Positions 27,092 through 36,735 of a stretch of DNA of 64,000 bases are shown piece by piece. Positions within the stretch are counted from its first letter, which is position 1. Every line of letters starts with the position of its first letter. This DNA comes from Tieghemostelium lacteum (taxonomy: Eukaryota; Evosea; Eumycetozoa; Dictyosteliales; Raperosteliaceae). The notes under the pieces were generated by a model. It was not told the DNA's origin, ran no database searches, and worked only from the letters and a program-made list of their open reading frames with translations. The position numbers and the translations under genes were made by a program. The stretch is taken from the NCBI GenBank assembly GCA_001606155.1, contig LODT01000004.1:434001-498000 (forward strand). The letters are read 5' to 3'.

Positions 27092-28360
27092 ATGGAACAG
27101 TTAAAATTTGCAACCAAAAAATTGGATATACTAAAATCAAATATTTATAATTCTATTAAAACCAATAAGACTTCACTAGATTTACATAGTGACCCATATG
27201 TAAAAAATAAAATAGTAAAACCACATATAGCACAAGATTCACTTGTAGATGAAGATTATACAATAGATACAATAAATAACCAAAATTATAAAGAATATAT
27301 GCACACAAAAAATAGTATAAAACAAGATAGAAATGATAATCAAGAAAGTGTAAAAAATAGAATTAAAAATACACAGAACCCATATTCATATAGCCAATTT
27401 AATTTAACTCAACATAAAGAACCAACTTTGAACACCTACAACAATAGTAATAGTAATATTAATAGTAATAATAATAATGACAATAATGACCAAACTTTTG
27501 AAATTAAAAGAGAGGAACAATATGAAACTCTATTAGAGGAGCAAGAAGACAACTCACTTTTGGAGGAATTTGAGGATTTTGTACAGATTAAAGATAATAA
27601 TATCAATCCTATTTGTGTTCAGTATTACATACCATTTTATCAGACACCTGAAATGTGCCACAATGAAACTAGGAAATGGTTAGAAGAAAGGTGGTTTTTA
27701 CCAGCTAGTATGATGTCGGATATTAAATGGTCAAAACAAAACAGATTTTATTTTCCAGTTTATGTATTTTCAGTAACCACAACCACACTATTTGGGGCTA
27801 CATTTAATATTAATGATGTACCCAACACTGTAAATAATCAAAAAATAACAAGTAATCACGATGAAATTATATTTTGTGCCTCTAATTCAATAGATTTACC
27901 ACTAGTAGATCAGATGATAAAAGAGGAGGGATTTTCAAGTCGTTCAACCCAACATCTACCACCAAACGATGAGTTGATAATATTCACACCTGGAAAAAAC
28001 CTTGGTGAGAAAACTCTAACTATTGATATCTCCAAAGAAGAGGTGTGGAGCCAAAGCGTGCACCCTTATTTGGTAAAAGAGGAGAGAAAGAAATGTATAA
28101 AATTTATTAAGGAGCAGTACTATGTAAAATCACTGGAGCTACAAATGAAAGATCCCATTATTGAATCTGAACGTTATTTTATTGTTTTTCTTCCAATTTC
28201 AACAGAAACCTACCAATACAATGATTCCCTTTTTGATACTTTGACATCTGGTAATAGAGGTAAGACGGTTGGACAAAGACCAATTGGTACTGGTAAAATT
28301 GGCCAAACTTTCTTTGGGGTGGTTTCTAAAGTATCGAATCTAGTTAGTGATTCGATGTAA
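27092..28360 (+). CDS. Unassigned protein with bacterial-like PF/RWF/P module
   Basis: The single-exon protein has 422 residues. The first 170 are Asn/Lys/Asp-rich and look disordered. The rest looks folded and opens with YYIPFYQTPEMCHNETRKW and LEERWFLPASMM, followed by FYFPVYVFSVTTTTLFGATF. That pattern resembles a module I recall from bacterial zinc-ribbon membrane proteins (PF...A...W...RWF.P...vYvPfw.f). A second segment, IIFCASNSIDLPLVDQMI up to KEEVW, also fits its layout. No zinc ribbon, signal peptide or membrane helix is visible here. The C-terminus has a Gly-rich stretch (GNRGKTVGQRPIGTGKIGQ) and an amphipathic end. I cannot name the family with confidence. Confidence 0.6.
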   Translation: MEQLKFATKKLDILKSNIYNSIKTNKTSLDLHSDPYVKNKIVKPHIAQDSLVDEDYTIDTINNQNYKEYMHTKNSIKQDRNDNQESVKNRIKNTQNPYSYSQFNLTQHKEPTLNTYNNSNSNINSNNNNDNNDQTFEIKREEQYETLLEEQEDNSLLEEFEDFVQIKDNNINPICVQYYIPFYQTPEMCHNETRKWLEERWFLPASMMSDIKWSKQNRFYFPVYVFSVTTTTLFGATFNINDVPNTVNNQKITSNHDEIIFCASNSIDLPLVDQMIKEEGFSSRSTQHLPPNDELIIFTPGKNLGEKTLTIDISKEEVWSQSVHPYLVKEERKKCIKFIKEQYYVKSLELQMKDPIIESERYFIVFLPISTETYQYNDSLFDTLTSGNRGKTVGQRPIGTGKIGQTFFGVVSKVSNLVSDSM

Positions 28361-28534
28361 ATAAATAATTTAAAACAATTAAAATGTATTGTATAATATT
28401 ATTTGTACATGGTAAAATTTATTTGAATAAACTTCCTTTTTGGTATTGAAAAAAAATTTGATAATACATATTGCGATTTGAGTACTACTACTCAAAGATT
28501 ATATAGTTTACATATAGTATAGTGTATAGGAACT

Positions 28535-28997
28535 TTAAAGAACTGCATTAATTGCGTCTATCAAAGTGCTAACGTATGGAGTAGTATTAATTATAAATGC
28601 TGGAGAATTATCATTCATTTCATATTCTTTGAATACTTTAATTGTTGGGAAAGAATTGACATCATAGAATTGTGGGTCCAATTGATTTCCTGTAACATTT
28701 TGACTGATTTCATAAAATTTAACGTATGTGTATGGTGCATAGGTTGTTAACAATGCATTCATATCATCTTTAATTTCAGTGCACATAGCACAAACATTTC
28801 TGGTGTAATACATAACTGCCTGATTGTTGTTAAATTTCCAAAAAAAATTAGTAAGTTGATTAACAAATCATAATTTTGTAAAAAATTTTGATTAAATGTT
28901 AACTACTTACAACATCCTCTCCAGATACAGTATATGCGTTGGATTGTTGGTTAATTGTGGTTAATTTTGTGTAGTCTGAGTGATAGACAATTGACAT
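28535..28997 (-). CDS. Thioredoxin-like CxxC protein, copy 1
   Basis: Exons 28997-28911 and 28819-28535 join in phase 0 (gtaagt...atcag) and give 123 residues. The product has a thioredoxin-type layout: a beta strand (AVMYYTRN), a redox motif CAMC shortly after, a helix (EIKDDMNALLTTYAP), then VKFYEI, and a cis-proline segment FPTIKVF. There is no signal peptide or retention signal, so a cytosolic reductase or glutaredoxin-like role is likely. It is about 80% alike by eye to copy 2 at 33.8-34.3 kb, which shares the intron position, and two decayed copies lie nearby. CAMC is not the usual CGPC or CPYC centre, so its partner is unknown. Confidence 0.75.
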
Positions 28998-30440
28998 CTT
29001 TATAAATAATTATTTGATAGTTGATCGGGAAAAATAAAATAATGTAAAACAGAATTCTTTTTTTAAAATACGTATTTTTTTTTTGTGTGAAAAACAAAGA
29101 AAGATCTTCTCAGAATAGTTTTTATCGGCTGAAGGGCATAATGTCACAAAAATATTTTTTTTTTATTCATATTATTTATATTTTTGAAAGAGTGTTTCAT
29201 TGTGGATATTCGATGAAATCTAATCAAGTTTGAAGTACTCATTTAAATTGTCACAATGAAATACATTGATGATCTAGATAACACAAGATTTAACACTTTA
29301 AAAATAGATAATTTTTTACCTTTACTTAAATTTCTTATTATTCTCACTACATTAACAAGTATTTTAGATCGAAAGCGACAATATACCCACTCATAAGCTG
29401 AATCTGTTATGATTGTTCACAGGCACATCTAATACACTGAATCTTGTAAAGTTTGTCAAGCTGAAATTTATTAACTTGCATTTATCTAATTAGTTTTTGA
29501 TGTTACAATGGTAAATATACTTGTTAATGGCATTCATTTTTTCTTAAATTTTTCGTTTAAAAAAACTCCCAAATAAGATATTAAAAATATATCTATACAA
29601 AATTATCTCTAAGTTTTGTGAGTGATTCAACTAATATATGTTATCGAGTTTATGATTTATTATAAATGATTAAAAAAAAACTCTAAAGCAAAAGTGATTG
29701 TGATCATCTTCACAGAATAGGTTTTTAAATTTCAATATTTAATTGATTTTTTTACCCAATTAAACAATTTCAGATTAAGTTTAATCAAAAAAAAATTCTC
29801 AGAAGGAGTTTAACAATACAAATTAATAGAATCATAATATAAATATGGGTTTATGAAATATGATTCTTTATTTTATGAGACATCTATGCCAACAAAATGG
29901 ATAGAAAATTTTTTAAAGGATGGTATTTACTAGAGTGCTAAAATGGTACAAAAGCTGGTGAATTCGTGATTTCAAAATCTTTGAAAATTTTAAATGTTGG
30001 AAAATTACATGTTAAAATTTAGACTGATTTCATTTGATATATGAATATCCACTAAATTGTGATAAATGAATTCATGCATTCATTTTCTCTTTTATATCGG
30101 TACCACACTCTATGTTCTAATTCATAACTGCCAAATATACGTAAAGTAATGCCAATCTAATTTTAAAATATTTATAAATATTTAAAACATAAATTATATT
30201 TTCTCCTGAAGCTTTGTTTGATTTTTTGTTGGTAAGTATCTTATAAAATGTTTTAAAATAAAAACACAAATTATGTTTGACGATCGTTGAATAGTTATTT
30301 TATATCTGGTAGACACAAATCTCCAAATGGACATTATATATTCAAAAAATTTTCTGTAAACGTAAATTTGCGTTGTCCATTAGATTAATCAAATATTATT
30401 TCTTGATTTAAAAACTTTAAAAACTTTTATTTTACATTAT
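28998..30440. other. AT-rich spacer with a decayed CxxC copy
   Basis: This long spacer includes the promoter of CxxC copy 1. It also holds a decayed copy of the same gene at 29945-30133, listed separately. The rest (28998-29940 and 30140-30440) has no gene that I can support. Confidence 0.5.
29945..30133 (-). pseudogene. Decayed copy of the thioredoxin-like CxxC gene (exon 2 part)
   Basis: On the plus strand this stretch keeps, in the right order, several blocks of the reverse complement of copies 1 and 2. These are GATTTCAAAATCTTTGAAAA, then GTTGG, then GACTGATTTCAT, then GCATTCATTTT, and finally TTCATAACTGCC at the exon 2 start. Spacing between the blocks is changed and the frame is lost. 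Exon 1 is not clearly visible. It is a relic of a duplication in this cluster. Confidence 0.6.
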
Positions 30441-32773
30441 TTAATCTTCTTGTGATTCGGAAAGTCTGGATCTTGAATTCTCTCTCTCTAGGTCTCTAGA
30501 AATTTTCCAACGTTTAAGACTAGTGTATTTTAGTTTAAAACCTATAAATACACCAACACCAACAGTAATCAAAACAATTCCGATGACGGATAGAGAGATA
30601 GCAAGGTATAGATTTTTCTTACTATTAAAAGAGTTGTTAACAGATTCAGCTGATGATTGTTCAGAGGTATCATTTTTAGCTGGTCTGTAGGAAGTCAAAA
30701 CACTGAATCTAGTAAAATGTGTAGTCTTTACAATAGCATAACCATCAGTATCAAATTCAACACTGTATGGAGTGCATTCCCATTTGTTGGTGGTAGTGTT
30801 TTCAAATGCCAAACATAAGGATTCTTTTGGGAATTTGGCTGCAGAGGGAATATTAATTTGGAATACGACAGGTTCACTAAATTGTGATGAAGGGGCGGAA
30901 CCAACTTGAATACTGAATGGAGCAATAAGCAAATCTTTGTAGTAGTTAAAATCTTGAACAATATCTACACCTGAGATTTTAGTTGCTTTGGAGTCTGGGA
31001 TTGGTTTGATTTTGATGATTGTTGTTTCATTTTGATCAAATTTGACTGAAACCTGGCCGTTTGCGTAGAGCTTTGTGTCTTCAGAATCTCTTACCCACAT
31101 AACTACATTAGAGTCTCCATCTAGTAGACCAGAGTTAACATCTAAGAATCTACTTGAAAATGGAAGTAATTGTGTGCTGTTGGAACATAATTTCAAATCA
31201 GAGACACATTCTTTATCAGGACATTGATACATATCTAGACCACAACCATTGTATGGTTGACAAGTTCTACCTCCTGCAATCTCAGATGAATTGTAGCATT
31301 TTTCTACACATCTTAGAGCACATTGATCTTCACACTTTTGATCAGCAGCTAAACATTCGCCAGAACATCTTAATGGAGTTTCTACTGGACATGCTGGGAA
31401 TGGAGCACAATCATCATAAGAGGTTTGGCATGAGCTATCCCAACAGAGTAATTCTTCATCTGCTGACTGAGTTTCTTCAAAATCTCTTGCAAACAATCCA
31501 TATACATTAAAACAAGCATCGAATGGACAAGTTTCGCCAAGTGGTAAGCATTCGAATGTGAATGTACCAGTTTGACCTACACACAAATATTGATCATCAG
31601 GGCATGGTGGTAAGATAGGTCCTGAGAATTGATCTCTAAAGAGTCTTGTTGAAATAGTTCTCTTATTACAGATAGTGTATGACTTGAAATAGTTTGCGTA
31701 GGGTAGGTATGATGCTATATTATTGGAATTTGGGAATGTACCACATGTGATGGAACTAGACTCAGAGTAGAAGAAAAGTGGAATAATTGGCTCGCTGACA
31801 GATGTATTGATTAAATGAATTTTGATTAATATTGAGTTGGCACCTCTGAGTAATGAGAATGATGAGTTTCCAATGAAACTATAGCTTCCAAATGTGTCAT
31901 TTGAGTTGGTAATAAAGTTGAAGGTAGAGGGCTTATCTACAACCACTTCGGTATTGTGAAACTCAACAACTACGCCTTTTAAGTGAGAGTTTTGGTTGTA
32001 AACCATAGTGTTGTTAAAGATGATCTTTCCACCAGCCATATCAACAGCGTTGGCAGATTTGAATATACAATTGAGGAAATGTAAATTACCTTTAGCAGTA
32101 GCAATTAAACCACCATTGAATGCATTTTCTGAGTTGGCTGAGGGGAAATAACTATTTGGGTTGAGTTTTAGTGTGACAGAATTACCACTACCAAATGTTT
32201 TGTTATTGTAGATTGGAGTTGATATAATGAATGATTTCTTTTGGCTACTAACTATTGCCATTGTACCGCTTGTAACTTTTAATGAACCACCTCCAGATAT
32301 GATAGTGGTTTCAGTTAGTGTGTTCTCATATGTAAATCTATGTTCACCAGCTACATTAAAGATACTGGTACCATCAATAACAAGTTTAAGTTCAAAAATT
32401 GATGAACTATTTGTGTTTCCGTTTAAGGTCAATGTAACACTAAATCAGAAAAATATTAATAATCAATTTTTTTGGGAAAAAAAAAAAAAACGAATAATAT
32501 TTACTTTACTAAAGTTAATGAATTTAGATCTGTTGCACTTGATTGTAAGACTTCAACTGGAATTGAAAGTGGTGCAGTTGACTCAATTCTACAATCTCCT
32601 TTTACTTTTAAGGTCAAAGCGTCAAAAGTAACATTTTGAGTTTGAAAAATAATTAATGGATCGTTTGCTGTATCCAAATCTATTAAACTAAAACTTCCTG
32701 GTGTATTAATGATTTCACTGTTTACGAGAAACAAACAACCAATAATAAAAAATATACAAATTAACAATTTCAT
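30441..32773 (-). CDS. Single-pass surface protein with Cys-rich region and GPS-like motif
   Basis: Exons 32773-32505 and 32439-30441 join in phase 2 and give 755 residues. A signal peptide (about 1-19, ending FLVNS) precedes about 270 residues of beta-rich sequence in the style of parallel beta-helix repeats. A Cys-rich region follows at about 370-500, with repeated CP...C and C..R.V.KC motifs. A domain at about 530-670 ends in NKWECTPYSVEFDTDG and TTHFTRFSVL. The His-Phe-Thr triad (664-666) sits where GPS motifs of GAIN domains carry HL/T. One membrane helix (about 700-724) and a short basic tail follow. GAIN domains have been reported in Dictyostelium. Autocleavage is an inference, because the second cysteine pair of a standard GPS is missing. 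Confidence 0.7.
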
Positions 32774-33821
32774 TTTACAAATATTTAAAATATTACAACG
32801 CTAACCACAAATATAAATTATAAATGTAGATAAATTTAATAAGTTGATCAATTGAAACCCTTTTTGTATTTAAATAAATAAATAAAAAAAAATGAGGTGA
32901 GGTTCTCTTTTCAAAAAAAATTATTTTTGTGAACTGAAACAACACACTAACACTTAAAATTTTTTTAAGCACGCAAAAAATTCTTTGATCAAAAAAAAAA
33001 TATCTTTAGATTCCTTTAATTTGATTATATTGTTGTGGTAACTTTTTAGAAATCAAATTTTTATAATACTTGAGATCAGCAAGTAAAAAAAATTCTCATA
33101 TTTTTAAAAATTACCTTCTTTTGATTTCTTTATTTCAAAGAGATTCAGAAATCAACTTTCCCATTTTTATTAGGAACTTAAAATATTAAAATAACAACGT
33201 TAATCAATGAATGTAATATTAAGAAAATTTAATTTAATATTATTTAATTCAGAAAGAATATTTATAAACCCTTCAAATAATAATAAAAAAGTTATAAGTG
33301 ACCTTGACTTAAAGTTTAAAAAAATTAAAATTTCAAAGTATTTGCAAATCACAAATATTTAAGAATATCATTTTAACTATAGTTAATAAAAGATTTTTTT
33401 TTTTAAATGGTTTTCAATTTTTTAGTTTTATTTTACTTCTTCAATTATTTCATTTTTTTCAATAGATATCTTGTATAATGTTTGAATACTGGGAAACAAT
33501 AGGGTTAGATAGTGTGGACAGTTTATGCGTATTTGATAAGATAAAAAATAAAACTTAGAAATCATAGAAATTTCTATTATATATTACCACACTACTTTTT
33601 GATGTATTAGGTATGAAATCAAAGCCTTATAAAATATTTATTGTTGAATTGTTTTAATAATATAATAATTGTTTAATATATTTTATCAAATAAACCTAAA
33701 AATAGACCCCGCTTTATTTTACGGCATAAAACAGACTTATAAAAAACTTTTGTATCTAAAAAACATTAATTTTTATTTAAGTGATAAATTTGGATACTAT
33801 TTGATTTACAAATAGAGGTTT
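32774..33821. other. AT-rich spacer
   Basis: This spacer is very AT-rich. The only item is a possible 45-codon open frame on the minus strand, 33565-33428, with an ATG and a stop. It has no recognisable features and could be chance. No other gene is seen. Confidence 0.5.
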
Positions 33822-34269
33822 TTAAAGTACCATGTTAATTGCATCAACAACAGAACTAACATATGGAGTGGTATTAATTGTAAAAATTGGAGCTTCATTA
33901 ATTTCAAAATCTTTGAAAACTTTAATTGTTGGGAAAGAATTGACATCATAGAATTGTGGGTCCAATTGATTTCCTGATACATTTTGACTGATTTCATAAA
34001 ATTTAACATATGTGTATGGTGCATAGGTAGTTAGCAATGCATTCATTTCATCTTTAATTTCAGTACACATTGCACAGATGTTTCTGGTGTAATACATAAC
34101 TGCCTGAATTTTGGTAAATAACAGAAATTAGAGAAATGATTTTGTGATAGTCAAATTGGAAGTGAAAAGAGATACTTACTACATCTTGACCTGAAACATT
34201 ATATGCATTAAATTGATCTGAAACAGATAATAGTTTTGGATATATGGAGTGATAAACTACAGACGACAT
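33822..34269 (-). CDS. Thioredoxin-like CxxC protein, copy 2
   Basis: Exons 34269-34180 and 34103-33822 join in phase 0 (gtaagt...attcag) and give 123 residues, the same length as copy 1. The redox motif CAMC, the helix after it, FYEISQNVSGNQLDPQFYD and the cis-proline segment FPTIKVF are all kept. Differences from copy 1 cluster in exon 1 (YHSIYPKLLSVSDQF against YHSDYTKLTTINQQ) and near the C-terminus. Codon differences between the copies are mostly conservative, suggesting both are under selection. The two copies have the same strand and flank the GPS-like surface gene. Confidence 0.75.
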
Positions 34270-35669
34270 AGATAATGAGTGATAGGTAAATATTGAAAAG
34301 TTTTAAAGAAGTGAAAAAGAAGAACGAATGATTGGTTGAAAAATAATTATTAGATCATCTTCTATTTTTGTAGGGCTATTTTCTATTTTTGCAATAGGAT
34401 CATAGATCTATTTGGGTATTACAAAAATTTTCGGCAAAAAATTTGCTACTTCAAAGAATTGAATCACAAGTTAAAAGATTTCAAATTTTAATAGTTAATA
34501 GATATTTTTCTGCATTTTTAATTTTATATAACTTCACACCTCTTTCAATTTATAAAAGAAATTTTATTGATAAATCACAAATATTTGATTTCAAGAGAGG
34601 CCTTGTAAATTTGAAAAATAGATTTAACAAGTTTGTCAGATGGGAATAAAGAGTTTCATATTTTTCAATTTCTTATCGTCAGTTGTGACATGAATGGCAT
34701 ATTTCATAAATTTGAAACAGATTTTTGTTCTGTTGTGAAATGCAAACTCTTTTTAGAATTCAACAATCAACTTTATCTATTGAATTAATTAAAACCATAC
34801 AACTCTAATATTTGTTATTCAATATAAAAGATAATTCAAGTCTGATAATTCAGAATATTTTTTATATGTTAAATAAAGTATGGGTTTAATGTGATTTCCT
34901 AGTACATTTTGACTGATTCATAAAATTTTAAATATGTTTCTTCGTATGCTGATCCTAGTAAACATTCAATATGTTATATGATATTGCGCTAGATTTTGAT
35001 GTGAAAAACTGGTATTATATGCATTGTGTTGTGAAATAGATGTTATTTGTATAAATTGAGTGATAGACCAATTGGATATGAATGATTTTAACATTTAAAA
35101 CTTCAAAGATATTAACTAAAATTTAAAATGGTGTAAAAAAAAAACAAATGTTCCAAAATAGTTATAGATAATTTAATTTTAGATATTAGTTTTATGTTAA
35201 AATTTAATAACTAATTTGTAGTTTTGATATTATTCCTATTCTGAATAAAAGAAATCAGGATTTATTTGACTTTACTAGAGATTCTTATTACTTATCTAAA
35301 AATATAAAGTATTTTTGGAAATTTAATTTAAAGCCTTCTTAAAATGGATATTAAAGTGTTACAAGTAAATATATTAATATTATTTATTAACAAAAAAAAA
35401 AGTACAGAATTTTTTTTATATTAATGTTAAAATATAAGGTGTGAATGTGGGGGGGTGGTTAATAAATTAAATTTAAAGTTTTTTTTTTTATTTTAATTAT
35501 TATTATTTATTTGAATTTCTAAAACATAGAAAAGTTTCAGACTATTAGTTTTTAAGATAATTTTAATTCATTTGTATTTTTTATTTGTAAAATTATAATT
35601 AATTTATTACAGTAAAAATATATTTAAATTTTAGAGAGATACAGAAGAAAAATAATTAATTAAAATTAG
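34270..35669. other. AT-rich spacer with a decayed CxxC copy
   Basis: This spacer holds the promoter of CxxC copy 2, a decayed third relative at 34879-35080 (listed separately), and the promoter of the GOLGA7-like gene, with a run of seven G at about 35449-35455. A 68-codon open stretch at 34443-34649 lacks an ATG start and was not accepted. Confidence 0.5.
34879..35080 (-). pseudogene. Decayed copy of the thioredoxin-like CxxC gene (both exons)
   Basis: The plus strand keeps ordered blocks matching both exons of the active copies. For exon 2 these are GTGATTTCCTAGTACATTTT, then GACTGATTCATAAAATTTTA. For exon 1 they are GTATTATATGCATTGTGTTG, then TGAGTGATAGACCAATTGGA near the former start. 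The CAMC-coding region and most of the intron are gone, and no frame survives. It resembles copy 1 at the exon 1 end and both copies elsewhere. Confidence 0.75.
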
Positions 35670-36503
35670 ATGAACATATCAAAATTTAATTATCCATTGT
35701 CAAGTAATGGAAAAGTTATTATAAGAAGTAAAAGAAAAGGATTGGTAAAAAGAGAATTTCAAAAGGATATGCCTTTTGAATTGAATAACCATCTCAATGC
35801 TGACAGATATTCAAGATCTATAAAGCAGTTGAACCAAGTTGCCCTATTTACATTAGTAGGTCAACTGCTATCTTTGGCACCAACTCTATTGATTGGTGCA
35901 GTTATATTGGGTGTTGGTGAATCCAGAAGAACGAGTTCATACACTCCCATATACTGGTATATTGGTATCATTCTTTTAGGTCTGACAGGTTTATTCTTGT
36001 TGATTCTAATGTGCACATTCAGAAGTAAATATCAAAGAAATCTAATTTTGGCAGTAGATAGACTAAATACCTCCTACACCAATGAATTTGGAATCAATTG
36101 GCAGATAAAAATTGTAGAATGGAGAAACAGAAAAGGTCACCATAAAAAGAAGGTTTGGTGTGAGGTCATTCTACCCAATAACGGTAATGGTGAATCAGTA
36201 GGGCAGAACCCACCTATTGTAGTTGTAGATTACCCTTACAACTACCCAACCACTCCAAATACTGAATATGTTCCAATGACATATTACTATTCAACTCAAC
36301 CAAATCAGCCATTTAACCCCAATCAACCTGTTAACTCCCAGGTTATTCCAATGCAACCATTTAGTGGTCAAAGCCATCAGTTACAACCTAATTACTATAA
36401 CATACCTATTGATGGTCAACAACAGCAACAATATCAACAACCCTCAACCAGTGATACTTCTACTGATGAACAACCAAAAGTTTCTTTAAATAAACAATAT
36501 TAA
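35670..36503 (+). CDS. GOLGA7/ERF4-like membrane protein with Pro/Gln-rich tail
   Basis: The single-exon protein has 277 residues. Residues about 13-165 follow the layout of the Golgin-A7/ERF4 domain: GKVIIRSKRKGLVKREFQ, MPFELNNHL, then IKQLN, two hydrophobic helices (about 57-80 and 93-116), and INWQIKIVEWRNR. Family members are accessory subunits of DHHC palmitoyltransferases, including the Ras acyltransferase, at the Golgi or ER. The two clear membrane helices are longer than in GOLGA7 itself. The last 110 residues are Pro/Asn/Gln/Tyr-rich and probably disordered, which the small animal proteins lack. The family call is from recalled pattern and is moderate; the alternative is an unrelated two-pass membrane protein. 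Confidence 0.6.
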   Translation: MNISKFNYPLSSNGKVIIRSKRKGLVKREFQKDMPFELNNHLNADRYSRSIKQLNQVALFTLVGQLLSLAPTLLIGAVILGVGESRRTSSYTPIYWYIGIILLGLTGLFLLILMCTFRSKYQRNLILAVDRLNTSYTNEFGINWQIKIVEWRNRKGHHKKKVWCEVILPNNGNGESVGQNPPIVVVDYPYNYPTTPNTEYVPMTYYYSTQPNQPFNPNQPVNSQVIPMQPFSGQSHQLQPNYYNIPIDGQQQQQYQQPSTSDTSTDEQPKVSLNKQY

Positions 36504-36735
36504 TATTGTAAATGTACATATTTTATAAATAAAATCTAATAATATTTTCTTTCTCTAAAAATAAAGAGACTTGTCTTGGGAAAAGTGAAGTGGAAAAATT
36601 TCATTTTTTTTTTTATTTTTATAAATATCTCTTCATTATTTGAAATAATTATTATAATAATTATTTGTGTTAATTTTTTTAATTTATTATACACATTATT
36701 ATTATTATTATTTTAAAAATACTTTAATATAGATA

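Noticed and set aside
33428-33565. 45-codon open frame on the minus strand with ATG and stop
   Set aside because: Short, no motif, and expected by chance in a long AT-rich spacer.
34443-34649. 68-codon open stretch
   Set aside because: No ATG start and no recognised features; Lys/Phe/Ile/Asn content fits spacer.
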